Assembly: GCF_003967515.1 (NCBI RefSeq)
Contig: NZ_BIFQ01000001.1
Location: 1,736,001-1,800,000, forward strand
Direction of reading: 5' to 3'
From: Dictyobacter aurantiacus
GTDB lineage: Bacteria > Chloroflexota > Ktedonobacteria > Ktedonobacterales > Ktedonobacteraceae
DNA: 64,000 bases
How positions within the stretch are numbered: the stretch's first letter is position 1; every line of letters begins with the position of its first letter. The position numbers and the translations under genes are program-made. Of this stretch, positions 46,756 through 55,975 are shown piece by piece. The notes under the pieces were generated by a model that saw only the letters and a list, made by a program, of their open reading frames with translations, made no database searches and was not told the origin of the DNA.

Positions 46756-46970
46756 TACACATCTCAGGCAAATTCAGGCTGATCAGTTTAGGCTTCCCAG
46801 AGTATACAAGGCTCTCAGATAAATATATGCCTGATCTGAGTTTATGTAAATAGATCGTTATCATATTCCACTTTTCTTGCTGTGTTGGCACTCGCTTGTA
46901 GCATTGGTAAATATACTGTATTCATGACATGGTAGTGTAACAGATACAATACCGAAATCAGGAGCAAAAT

Positions 46971-48188
46971 ATGGGTACGTGCATACAACGTCAATCATTA
47001 CAATCATTATACATGAATGCCACCGTATGCCTGCTGGCCTTGTTTATGCTGGCAGCCTGTTCACTGGACAATGGAAATTCCGGCACAAACACAACCACTG
47101 GTAAACCCACAACGCCAACCTCGATGCCCGCTACGGCCACGGCTACGGCCACGCCTTCTATAAAATTGGGCGCCCAGCCCTGCCCGGCGGCCGTCAGTCA
47201 ACCTTCTTATTGGAACACAAAAATACCCACGCAGGCGAATGTCAACCAGGTCGAAAACGTTACCTGCGCCAATTTGATGGGAAAGGTCGATCTGCAGGCT
47301 GTGGTCACGGTACGCTACGCGGGCACCGGACATATGCTGGATGTGCATGTTTACAATAATATCACCAATCCCAAACCTGATGGGATTTTTCAACTCACCA
47401 ACCTGTATAACGGTGAGGCCAGGATTAGCACGTACAATACCCTGTTAACCAGCGAGGCCAATCAAAAATCTCCACAAAACCTGAATCAGCCCCCGGCCTC
47501 CATCACCAATGATCTGCAACGCGAGTTCAAGTGGTCAGACAGCAACCAGACACTTGTGCCGGTGACGTTTCCTGGCTTCTTTCCCAGTACCACGCGCTAC
47601 CAGGCGGAAGCGGATCAGCAAAAGGTGAATCAGGGGCAGGAAGCCTGGCAGTTGAACGCGGAGTTAGTGGCCAGCAAATTTGTGGCGCAGAGTAAACTCT
47701 TTAACTGGCAAAATGGCATACAGACGACAACTGTCAGCGGTGGTGGAAAAAACGATGTCAATGCTATCGTTAAAGTCGAAAAGACCGCTCCGGCCGGTAG
47801 GAATGCCGTTACCATCACCATGAGCCGACTGGAGAATAACGCCAATGGCGGCATCTGGATCGTCACCAGGGTGGATAGTCCGCAGCTATCCATCACATCC
47901 CCAGAGCAGCAGAGCCGCATCCAGAGTCCCGTTACCGTGTCAGGTAAAGGAACGGCTTTTGAAGGGATCATTGGCAAGATTTCGATTTTCGACAGTCAGT
48001 ATAATATGCTGGGCAACGCCAATGCCCGTGGACAGCAGGGCAATGGCATGACATCTTTCTCATCTAGTGTAAACTATACGCCCACCTTCAAGAATGGAAG
48101 TGAGGAAGGAATCGTGGCGATATTCTCTTACAGCAACGCCGATGGCAGTGTAAGTGGATTAGCCATGGCCAAAGAAATTTTAAGCTAG
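46971..48188 (+). CDS. Lipoprotein with Gmad2-like immunoglobulin domain
   Basis: 405 residues. A signal segment ('ATVCLLALFMLAACS') ends in a good lipobox (LAAC, Cys ~30), followed by a Thr/Pro/Ala-rich spacer. The middle (~65-300) is of unknown type, with 'VVTVRYAGTGHMLDVHVYN'. The C-terminal ~95 residues ('PQLSITSPEQQSRIQSPVTV' region with 'GIIGKISIFDSQYNMLGNA' and 'FSYSNADGSVSG') match the Gmad2 immunoglobulin-like pattern seen in sporulation and germination proteins. Likely anchored on the outer face of the cell membrane. Confidence 0.8.
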   Translation: MGTCIQRQSLQSLYMNATVCLLALFMLAACSLDNGNSGTNTTTGKPTTPTSMPATATATATPSIKLGAQPCPAAVSQPSYWNTKIPTQANVNQVENVTCANLMGKVDLQAVVTVRYAGTGHMLDVHVYNNITNPKPDGIFQLTNLYNGEARISTYNTLLTSEANQKSPQNLNQPPASITNDLQREFKWSDSNQTLVPVTFPGFFPSTTRYQAEADQQKVNQGQEAWQLNAELVASKFVAQSKLFNWQNGIQTTTVSGGGKNDVNAIVKVEKTAPAGRNAVTITMSRLENNANGGIWIVTRVDSPQLSITSPEQQSRIQSPVTVSGKGTAFEGIIGKISIFDSQYNMLGNANARGQQGNGMTSFSSSVNYTPTFKNGSEEGIVAIFSYSNADGSVSGLAMAKEILS

Positions 48189-48207
48189 CATCTCATGAGG
48201 AGGTGCT

Positions 48208-48404
48208 CAGAATGTATCTGACTCCCGTCACCACAGGGGTACGTGAGCGCCCCCACACGCGCAACCGCGCTGGTTTTGTGTGTTGGTGCATGCAGGGGCG
48301 CATCAGTGCCCCTGCATGCACCAACACAATGGACTCGTGAGCATTGGAGGGGCGAAAGCTTATGCAGGCAGCAGTCGATAAGCATGGATGTAAGACACAT
48401 TCTC
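48208..48404 (+). repeat. Three-hairpin element with inverted ends (MITE-like), copy F
   Basis: Imperfect inverted ends (AGAATGTATCTGAC at 48210; reverse complement at the right end AGAATGTGTCTTAC). Left box 'GAGCGCCCCCACACGCGC', central hairpin with 21-bp perfect arms (48279-48299, 48308-48328; 8-nt loop) and right box 'GTGAGCATTGGAGGGGCG'. It starts 20 bp after the lipoprotein stop. Confidence 0.85.
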
Positions 48405-48411
48405 ACAGATC

Positions 48412-48469
48412 TTGTGTCTATTGGCGCACAGGGTGTGCCTTTGCACACCCTGTGCGCCAATAGACACAA
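48412..48469 (+). repeat. Long perfect hairpin F2
   Basis: 27-bp perfect arms (48412-48438, 48443-48469; loop CTTT), 8 bp after copy F. The stem is unrelated in sequence to that of copy F. Confidence 0.88.
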
Positions 48470-48498
48470 CCAGGACGTCCGTAAGCCGCTTGCGACAC

Positions 48499-48537
48499 AA
48501 AAAAAGGGGAGAACAAGGGCGCAGACCCTCTTCTCCC
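48499..48537 (-). terminator. Terminator facing the LLM oxidoreductase gene
   Basis: GGGAGAA/TTCTCCC stem (48507-48513 with 48531-48537) continued by AGGG/CCCT after a small bulge, then a minus-strand T tract (48499-48505). It lies about 240 bp past that gene's stop. Confidence 0.6.
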
Positions 48538-48772
48538 TTAAATCATCTCAAAATACAGAGATGACACCACCTGAGCGAGCTAAGCATCATGGTTGGTACA
48601 TCAGGGTTCCTCCTGATGCTTTACTTTCTTACCCTCTTTATAACATAAGAAGTGGTTGACGCCTACACTTTTAAGGCTCTTGCCAGTTTTTTTTATCTTT
48701 TTTTAATACGTTCAATTATAAACAGAGATTAATACATGTAGGCGATTGGCAATTTTCCGCCATCCTGCACCC
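48538..48772. other. Spacer upstream of the terminator, 3' of the LLM gene
   Basis: Contains a short hairpin CATCAGG/CCTGATG (near 48599-48618) followed by a T-rich stretch on the plus strand. No gene is seen. Confidence 0.4.
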
Positions 48773-49627
48773 TCAGGCTCGATCGGGAGGGCCCTGACGG
48801 ATAAATGAACGCAATTCCTGCAGGGTTCCCCGCTCCCAACTAAGATTTTCTATCCACCAATTCGCACCTGCCTCCTCATAGACGCTGACCAGAGCGGCAT
48901 CGTGTCCGCGATCATTTCCATCCATGATGCCCCATTGGACACGTGCATAATCCGCAGAAATCTGGTCGGAAGTCTGTTGCGAACGAACATAGTCAAAACA
49001 CGCATGCGCCTGTTCAGGGGACATCTGCTCCGTCATGCCCACTCCTTTACCAATCGGACATACCCCATCCCAATTCGCCGCCCGGCGCATCGGCTTTTTA
49101 TTGGGCCAGACGCCACCAACCCAGATCGGGATGCGCGGCTGTTGAATCGGACGCGGCAGGTGGCGAACATTCTCGATCTGATAATATTGTCCCTCATAAG
49201 AGATGCGCTCACCACTCCAAAGCAATGAGAGCAGCTCAAGCGCTTCATCCATGCGTGCACCATACGTTTTTGTATCTCCCGGCTCGTGGTAATTGACGTA
49301 TTCAATACCACCACCGCTTCCAACCCCCAGAATCATGCGTCCATTGGAGAGTTGATCCAGCGTGGCTACTTCGCGGGCCAGTTTCCAGGGGCGGCGCCTC
49401 GTTACTGGCGTCACCATCGTACCGAGCCGGACGCGCCGGGTACGCATCGCCATCGCGGCCAGCATCACCCAGGGATCAAGTACCTCATCACCCCACTTAT
49501 CGCCAATGTGATCCCAGACAAAAAAGCCATCCCAACCAGCCTGTTCAGCTTCATACGCCACTTCCGCCACCAGGTGAATATCAGCAAAATCTCCATGACA
49601 GTTAGGGATCGCAAGTCCAAATTTCAT
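48773..49627 (-). CDS. LLM-class (luciferase-like) flavin/F420-dependent oxidoreductase
   Basis: 284 residues from the ATG at 49625-49627 (GGAG seven nt upstream); an upstream frame extension crosses a long hairpin and is not protein-like. TIM-barrel luciferase-like features: 'KFGLAIPNCHGDF' N-terminus, 'AYEAEQAGWDGFFVWDHIG', 'GTMVTPVTRRRPWKLARE', 'LDQLSNGRMILGVGSGG' and 'PIWVGGVWPNKKPMRRAANW'. The family reduces or oxidises small molecules with F420 or FMN; the substrate is not readable. Confidence 0.92.
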   Translation of the reverse strand: MKFGLAIPNCHGDFADIHLVAEVAYEAEQAGWDGFFVWDHIGDKWGDEVLDPWVMLAAMAMRTRRVRLGTMVTPVTRRRPWKLAREVATLDQLSNGRMILGVGSGGGIEYVNYHEPGDTKTYGARMDEALELLSLLWSGERISYEGQYYQIENVRHLPRPIQQPRIPIWVGGVWPNKKPMRRAANWDGVCPIGKGVGMTEQMSPEQAHACFDYVRSQQTSDQISADYARVQWGIMDGNDRGHDAALVSVYEEAGANWWIENLSWERGTLQELRSFIRQGPPDRA

Positions 49628-49659
49628 ACATCGTCTCCTTCGATGTGCCAGATAAATGC

Positions 49660-49725
49660 TTTCAAAAAGCCTGATGAGCAGCGGCGGCTGCGCGCAGCCG
49701 CCGCTGCTCATCAGGCTTTTTGAAA
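49660..49725 (+). repeat. Long perfect hairpin L between divergent genes
   Basis: 33-bp perfect arms with no loop (49660-49692, 49693-49725), 32 bp upstream of the LLM gene start, i.e. within its probable promoter or leader region. A terminator function here would block the gene. Confidence 0.9.
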
Positions 49726-49764
49726 TGCTCTGCTCAACCTTACCCCTTATTATACATTAGTTAA

Positions 49765-49820
49765 TTTTTATATGGGTGCATGGAGTGCACGGATGGGCAC
49801 TCCATGCACCCATATAAAAA
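49765..49820 (+). repeat. Long perfect hairpin M between divergent genes
   Basis: 24-bp perfect arms (49765-49788, 49797-49820; 8-nt loop). The stem core TGCATGGAGTGC is shared with copy E, 32 kb away. Confidence 0.88.
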
Positions 49821-50061
49821 CCGAGAGTCTTATTAATACCTATGCAATTTTGCAGTCTATATATACACAAGATCTCAAAATATCTTCTCATTTATTGGTG
49901 CAGCGGTTGCTTAAATCGCACCTTTTGCGCCGTTAAAGAAAGAATGGTTACGAACAGGCGTCTACACGGGGGCGCTTTGAGGTTCATGGTGATGGGCTTC
50001 ATGCAGGCATATCTTAGAAATGGCACAGAATGAACAGGTCAATAGAAAGAGTGAGGCACGC

Positions 50062-51237
50062 ATGAAAATTGCACAGGTAGCACCACCCTGGATCGCAATA
50101 CCACCGAAAAGCTATGGTACCACTGAATATGTAGTCTACCATCTGGTTGAGGAGCTAGTAGCTCTTGGGCATGAAGTGACCCTGTTTGCTCCTGCAGATG
50201 CTCACACGTCGGCTAAACAGGTTTCTTTTATTCCAAAATCGTTGATTACGGAAGGTGTGCCCTGGCAAGCTACGTTGAAGGCATATTACCACCTGCATAA
50301 ATCGCTCGAATATATTGCCGAGCACGATTTTGATATCGTACATACCCACCTCGCCTCCAGCAGCGATATGTATATTTTTCCACTGACGGCGCTAATGTCG
50401 ATGCCACACGTGATGACCCTGCATGGCTACTTTCCATTCGATCGTACTATAGACAATTGGACGGGGGATGCGGATGGCTATTTTATGGAGTGGGCGCAAC
50501 ATGTACCTCTGGTTGCCACAAGTGAAAGTGCACGCAAGCAAGTAGCTCAGCTCACGCCACAGGCGCACTTCGCGGGCGTGGTACATCATGGCATCCATAT
50601 TGATAAATGCGAGATCAGTGCTCAGCCCGTTGGCGATTACTTTATCTGGCAGGGACGCTTCACCTATGAAACTGGCGCCCACCTGGCCATCGAGGCCGCC
50701 AGGCGTGCGAGGCAACCATTGATTCTGGCGGGGATCAAAGAATCCCACAATCGCGATGCGATGGATTACTATCGGCATCTGGTAGAGCCATATATCAATG
50801 GGCAGGACATCCGCTACATCGGACCGGCAATGTATCGCAACAATATCGAGCTCTTACGCCAGGCCAGGGCGCTGCTGGCTCCGCTGCAATGGGAAGAGCC
50901 CTTTGGCGTTGAGATGATCAAAGCGATGGCCATGGGCTGTCCCGTCATCTCGTTCGCGGCCGGGGCAGCCACAGAAATCGTGGATCATGGACGGACAGGA
51001 TTTCTGGCGCACGACGCGGAGGAGATGGCGCACTATATGAATTACATCTCTAACATCGATCGTCAGCACGTGCATGCGCATGCTGAACGTTACTTCTCAG
51101 CCCACGGGATGGCCGAAAAGTATCTGGCCATTTATCGCAATATTATTGCATCCCCGGGACACGGCGGAGGGGTCACAACCCCTGCTAGCACGCAGCCACT
51201 GGTCAGTGCGGCTACCTCAGATATGCTCTCCGCGTAG
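50062..51237 (+). CDS. Glycosyltransferase family 4 protein
   Basis: 391 residues from the ATG at 50062 (GAGG five nt upstream; the ATG at 50020 has no site). The GT-B fold is evident: 'KIAQVAPPWIAIPPKSYGTTE' N-terminal donor/acceptor loop, 'DFDIVHTHLASSS', 'HVMTLHGYFPFD' and 'GDYFIWQGRFTYETGAHLAIE'. In the C-terminal sugar-nucleotide motif, 'EEPFGVEMIKAMAMGCPVI' has Lys where the second Glu of EX7E normally sits. It probably builds a cell-surface or small glycoside; no neighbouring polysaccharide genes help. Confidence 0.92.
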   Translation: MKIAQVAPPWIAIPPKSYGTTEYVVYHLVEELVALGHEVTLFAPADAHTSAKQVSFIPKSLITEGVPWQATLKAYYHLHKSLEYIAEHDFDIVHTHLASSSDMYIFPLTALMSMPHVMTLHGYFPFDRTIDNWTGDADGYFMEWAQHVPLVATSESARKQVAQLTPQAHFAGVVHHGIHIDKCEISAQPVGDYFIWQGRFTYETGAHLAIEAARRARQPLILAGIKESHNRDAMDYYRHLVEPYINGQDIRYIGPAMYRNNIELLRQARALLAPLQWEEPFGVEMIKAMAMGCPVISFAAGAATEIVDHGRTGFLAHDAEEMAHYMNYISNIDRQHVHAHAERYFSAHGMAEKYLAIYRNIIASPGHGGGVTTPASTQPLVSAATSDMLSA

Positions 51238-51267
51238 CAATGGCGCTCGCGGATCAGTATATATCTC

Positions 51268-51297
51268 GGCCCCGCAGTCCTCTCCCACTGCGGGGCC
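51268..51297 (+). terminator. Terminator between convergent GT4 and beta-CASP genes
   Basis: Perfect 10-bp GC-rich stem GGCCCCGCAG/CTGCGGGGCC (51268-51277 with 51288-51297), 30 bp after the GT4 stop; T run short (TCCTTCGTT). Confidence 0.8.
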
Positions 51298-51318
51298 TCC
51301 TTCGTTGGATGCAGAAGA

Positions 51319-54300
51319 CTATGTCAGTTGGATGTGCCAGCCAGTCTCTTTTTCCAATTCCTCCAGCAGCGTGGTATCGATGTGCCGCTGTCCATTGGTA
51401 AACTGCAGATTGACCATGAGAATATGGCGAATGGCATCCACCAGCAAACGCCGGATATTCCCATATGTTCCCAACTTTGTCTGTACGATAACCTGGGCAT
51501 CCCGCTCATGCAGAGGCGCTCTGGCTGTGGCTTCGACCGAAGCTTTTTGCTCGTTGCTATTGGTGGCCAGGTAAAATGCCTGCTGACCCGAAAAGTCCAG
51601 TACGAGGCTCCAGCCGGTCTCCCGCGTGAAGCATTGCTGGATATGCCGTATCTGCTCTGGCTCCAGGATACCGGTACAGGTCAGCCGCAGCGTTAATTGC
51701 TCGTGCAGGATGGATTTCTTGCCAATGATGGTCACATGCGCGGGCAATAAACGTATAACCGCTTCAACTAGAGCTTTCTGATGGACATCTTTATCAACTT
51801 CAATTTTCCAACCTGTCTCCTGAGACAGGTGCTCAAGTTGTGCGGCATAACGGCTCCGGGCCAGTTCAGGAAAGAAAAAATGCAGCCACAGGGTAGTACG
51901 CCTGTCATCCACCCCTAACTGATAGAAGTCAGATGCGGTCCCAAAGGTTTCAATAACGCGGACCATGGCGTCTCCGCGCGCTAGCATAGGGATGTGCTCT
52001 GATACGCACTCTTCCGCCAACACCTCAACGGAAGAACCACGTAGCTCAAGCTCCCACCCGGTCTCCTCAATGAAATGCCGCCGCGCCTCTTCCACCAGTT
52101 CTGGAGCGGCCTGTCCGACGCACACGATACCCACCTTGCGCTTTTCTTGATAGATTGATGGCGTGTCGACGCAGGAGAGTCCTTCAGGCAGGATGCGGGT
52201 CAAGACCTCTTTCAGCGCCGGTGGATAGATAATCATATGCAGGCGCACATTCCAGCCGGTTACCCCCGAAATTGAGGCCAGCCGTTCAGCATAGCGCTCC
52301 CTGGCGATATCAGGGAAGGCAAAGCGTGGAATCAAGGTGTGGCTATCCACCTCTACTTTTACGCGCAAATAACCAGGCAGCGGCTTCAAGAGCTCTTGCG
52401 CGTAATGGAGTGCATCCTCCATGCGATATGGTTTATCAGTGGGACGCGTCGCCAACGCCCGGCTATGCAGATGGGAGCCGTTCGTCGTACCAGGCAGGGA
52501 AGAGACATGCAACAGCGAGAGCATCCAGCCGGTTGTAACCTGAAATTCGGTGCGCGCATCGCTAATGTCCTCTTGCGAATCGTAGCCATCATAAATGAGG
52601 CGCACCGTTTTCTGTGCCGGCAGAACCTCTGGCATTCCAACGCAGACCAATCCATCAGGCAGCGAGCGCCGGGCGACCTCGATCAGGGCATCACGAGCAG
52701 CGATGGGAACGATCTTGACGTGCCAGCCGGTAGCGTCGGCGATCTCTTGCCATAAAGAGGCATGACGGCCACGCGCGACATCGGGGAACAAAAACGAAAC
52801 GATTAAATTGGAATCCTCGGCATAGACCCGTACAAAGCCCGGTAAAGAACTGAGGCGTTGCGTGGCAAATTGAAGCGCCTCCTCAGGCGATACCAGCACA
52901 CCGGCGACTGGCTCCGCGACCATCTCGGGCAACGTCTGAGGAAGAGCGGTCGCGCCAATGGTTGCGCCGGTAAACGTGATATGCCAGCCGGTCAGATCAC
53001 GATAGTGGGTCTGTGCCTCCTTCAGTGCCTGGGGCGTCGTCTGTCCACTGGCTTCAAAATGAATATGTTTGCTTTCCTGATAGACCGAAGGATGGCTCTG
53101 AATGCTCAGTCCCTCCGGAAGCACCTGCTGGGCAACCTCGCTGAGCGCATCTTGATGGGCATATGGCGATATAATAATGCTTACATCAACCTCTTCAGCG
53201 GCTTCGGACAAAGCCTGCTGATACTTCTTTTTGGCGATGTCCGGAAAGTGGAAGGAGAGTGTAAGATCGCCTGTATCAGGATCAAAACGTCTGCGATAAA
53301 GGTCGGGAGGATTACCGATATGCTGCTCCAGAATCTGCAATACCATGCGGCGATCAAGCTGGGAGGTTGAAGGCTCGGCCTCGTCTTTCTTCAGCGCCTC
53401 CTGCCAGTTGGGAGCCAGGGTATAGATGGTCTGACCCTCTTCGAATTGCGGCATTTGCTGCACATAAAAGAGTGAAGAGCTACGCTGCACCAGGTCCGCG
53501 ACCGCCAGACGATCAACCAGTTCCCTGGAAGAGACACCGATCAACTCGCACAGCTCGCTCAATGTGTAGCTGGTATTCTCCTGGCAGGCTAGAGCCAGTT
53601 TGCGCGCGGAAAGTGAGCGGCGCAATACACGCGCCTGGCGGCTCAATTCAGTAAGATAAGACGAGACCTGGCGCTCTTCGATATGTTCGGGCAGCGCGCC
53701 CAGTACATCTAGAATTGTAGAGTAGGCATAGCGAATCCGATCGGATACGCCAGGGGCGAACTGCACACGTACAGAGGCGGTCGGCAGGAGACCCCGACAT
53801 AAAGCGGGCATTGGACTGCCACCAAAGGCGACCTGCACAAAGAGCACCTGGCCGATCAAATCACTAAAGAGCTCCGAAGCTGTGCTTTTGCCACGCACAT
53901 AAAACGCCTCTTCAAGCGCCCGGTGCGGCATAAAATAGCGATAGCGTGGATCTTGCTTGAGCACATCCAAAATACGAGTAATGGTCTCTTCGTGCGCCTG
54001 CCCCTCCCATATCAGAGCCAGTTCGCGCGCGGTTACGATACGCAGGAGAGGAATCTGTGAAACAACCTGCCAGAGCTGCTCAACATGGGCCCGTTCAAAA
54101 AGCCGTCCTTTGCCGATACCAACGGCGAGCTGCGATAAGGCGACCGCGTGATTATGTGTTACAGGATACACAACCCGGCCGGCAGAAATGGTAAACTCTG
54201 CCGCGTTATCTGGTAACAATACCTCCGCATCGGGCAGGCGCGCGCGCAACGCCAGCCGCGCCTCTTCATCTCCATGAACCAGGGCTACATATAAGGGCTG

Positions 54301-55527
54301 CAGAGAGGCTGCGTAACTGGCCAGCTCGCCAGCATCGGCATGGGCCGACAGGCTATACTTGCCCACATGGCACTGTATCAGGGTACTGACGCCGTCCAGA
54401 TCGAGATGGTCCTGGCGCCGATCCACCACATCCAATAAGCGCCGGCCCGGCGATTCCTCATCCTGATAGCTGGTAATTAAAATCGAGGCCTGGGGATTGG
54501 AGATCAGGCGCGAGGCGTACCAGACGCTGGGTCCACCCGTCAGCATGCCAGAACTGGTAACGATGCAGGCCGGCTCACCGGCCAGAATATGTTCCCGATC
54601 GTGTTCATCCTTGACATATGTAATGCGCCGTCCGGCAAAAGGATAATAGCCCTTACTGATCTGGCGTGTCAGACGCGGGGTCAGCGCTTCTGGCAAAAGA
54701 TGATAGGTTGAACAGACGCGGCGCACCAGGCCATCCACATAGATTGGGAATTCTGGGATCAAGCCTTTCTGCTGCGCATCCACGAGCAGCAACAGTACCT
54801 CCTGTCCCCTCCCCAGACCGAAACAAGGAATCAACACATGACCGCCACGCTCAATGCCTTCGGCGACCGCCTGCGCCAATCTCTGCTCCTCAGCCTGCCG
54901 ATTAGCGTGCAACCGCGCCCCATATGTAGCCTCAAGCACGAGAAGATCAGGTTTCTCAATCGGCGGCGGCTGGGCACCACAAACGGTGCGCTGCTCAGTC
55001 ACACTGATATCACCGGAGACCACCAGAGAGCCGTCAGAAGCGACGAAACCAAAGCTGACCGCGCCAGCGATATGTCCTGCCGGGCTGGCGATAACGGTCA
55101 CTTCAGGCAGTTCTGGGACTGTAACGGCCTCTCCAACCGGCAGAGGACGTACCTGATTAAGCATACGTTCAACCAGATCACCAGGGTAAAGAGGAAGCTC
55201 CATCTCATCAACGGCCCGGCGCTGCATGATGCGCTGCGCATCCGCCAGCATCACCTCCATCAACAGGCCCGTCGCACGTGAAGCAAAAATAGGAGCATCT
55301 GGATATGCCTGGTGTAGCAGTGGCAACGCCCCAATATGATCGGCATGGGCATGGGTAACAAAGATTGCGCGGACATCTTTGTCCTCCAGTAACGCAAAAT
55401 TGGGGAGAGGGTCGGCACTGCGATCTACACGCACACCCGCATCGATGACAATCCACTGATCAGCAATTTGAACAGCAAGACAACTGGCGCCAACTTCATT
55501 GGTGCCACCAATAAATAGTACATGCAT
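51319..55527 (-). CDS. MBL/beta-CASP ribonuclease-like protein with four C-terminal TGW repeats
   Basis: 1402 residues, about three times a normal MBL/beta-CASP enzyme. The start is ATG at 55525-55527 (GAAGGA six nt upstream). Residues 1 to ~450 look catalytically complete: 'HAHADH' (59-64, HxHxDH), 'AGHIAGAV', 'VSGDIS', beta-CASP motif A 'LVLEATYG', 'IPCFGLGRGQE' and the late 'SAHAD'. The family (RNase J, CPSF-73, aCPSF1) cleaves RNA. Residues ~450-725 hold helical/winged-helix-like sequence ('SYTLSELCELIGVSSRELVD'). Then come four repeats of 127-129 residues (727-855, 882-1008, 1037-1165, 1185-1313) and a truncated fifth end (1341-1402). Each normally has 'FPD(I/V)AR', 'LPEGL' and two 'TGW' half-units. 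They resemble the end of KH domains in archaeal CPSF1, but no GXXG loop is obvious. Confidence 0.88.
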   Translation of the reverse strand: MHVLFIGGTNEVGASCLAVQIADQWIVIDAGVRVDRSADPLPNFALLEDKDVRAIFVTHAHADHIGALPLLHQAYPDAPIFASRATGLLMEVMLADAQRIMQRRAVDEMELPLYPGDLVERMLNQVRPLPVGEAVTVPELPEVTVIASPAGHIAGAVSFGFVASDGSLVVSGDISVTEQRTVCGAQPPPIEKPDLLVLEATYGARLHANRQAEEQRLAQAVAEGIERGGHVLIPCFGLGRGQEVLLLLVDAQQKGLIPEFPIYVDGLVRRVCSTYHLLPEALTPRLTRQISKGYYPFAGRRITYVKDEHDREHILAGEPACIVTSSGMLTGGPSVWYASRLISNPQASILITSYQDEESPGRRLLDVVDRRQDHLDLDGVSTLIQCHVGKYSLSAHADAGELASYAASLQPLYVALVHGDEEARLALRARLPDAEVLLPDNAAEFTISAGRVVYPVTHNHAVALSQLAVGIGKGRLFERAHVEQLWQVVSQIPLLRIVTARELALIWEGQAHEETITRILDVLKQDPRYRYFMPHRALEEAFYVRGKSTASELFSDLIGQVLFVQVAFGGSPMPALCRGLLPTASVRVQFAPGVSDRIRYAYSTILDVLGALPEHIEERQVSSYLTELSRQARVLRRSLSARKLALACQENTSYTLSELCELIGVSSRELVDRLAVADLVQRSSSLFYVQQMPQFEEGQTIYTLAPNWQEALKKDEAEPSTSQLDRRMVLQILEQHIGNPPDLYRRRFDPDTGDLTLSFHFPDIAKKKYQQALSEAAEEVDVSIIISPYAHQDALSEVAQQVLPEGLSIQSHPSVYQESKHIHFEASGQTTPQALKEAQTHYRDLTGWHITFTGATIGATALPQTLPEMVAEPVAGVLVSPEEALQFATQRLSSLPGFVRVYAEDSNLIVSFLFPDVARGRHASLWQEIADATGWHVKIVPIAARDALIEVARRSLPDGLVCVGMPEVLPAQKTVRLIYDGYDSQEDISDARTEFQVTTGWMLSLLHVSSLPGTTNGSHLHSRALATRPTDKPYRMEDALHYAQELLKPLPGYLRVKVEVDSHTLIPRFAFPDIARERYAERLASISGVTGWNVRLHMIIYPPALKEVLTRILPEGLSCVDTPSIYQEKRKVGIVCVGQAAPELVEEARRHFIEETGWELELRGSSVEVLAEECVSEHIPMLARGDAMVRVIETFGTASDFYQLGVDDRRTTLWLHFFFPELARSRYAAQLEHLSQETGWKIEVDKDVHQKALVEAVIRLLPAHVTIIGKKSILHEQLTLRLTCTGILEPEQIRHIQQCFTRETGWSLVLDFSGQQAFYLATNSNEQKASVEATARAPLHERDAQVIVQTKLGTYGNIRRLLVDAIRHILMVNLQFTNGQRHIDTTLLEELEKETGWHIQLT

Positions 55528-55975
55528 AGACAATCCTTCGTCATATGATGATGATGCAACACGTATGCATTACATCATCAGCCTAAGTATCCTTCTAAGT
55601 CGAACCCCAAACACGCTGCTTGTGAGAGCTGCACTCTGACAAGAGCCATTGAGAACACATCACAACTCAACACATATGTACCCTTTGCCTGGGTGGCAAA
55701 ACATTGCCAGCATCCACACAGGTCGCTACACCCGCGTAACAACACATCCATCATGTGGTCACAGAGAAGAAATATGTGAAGTAAAATATCACAGCAAACG
55801 ACATCTATTCTATTATTTTAACGCATAGATAGATACTTTTACAATCTTTTTCATTTATATGCAAGCACTATAAATCCTTCTACTGTTATTATGTAATATT
55901 TTCCTACCTGCTTGCTGAGTTAATTGCTAGAAATGGAGCTCATGATACATAAAATATGGGATTTTATGACTGGAT
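55528..55975. other. AT-rich spacer upstream of the beta-CASP gene
   Basis: About 450 bp between the FtsX-type permease stop and the beta-CASP start, both on the minus strand. An imperfect ATGATGATG.../...CATCAT pairing lies near 55540-55580. Nothing else is recognised. Confidence 0.4.
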
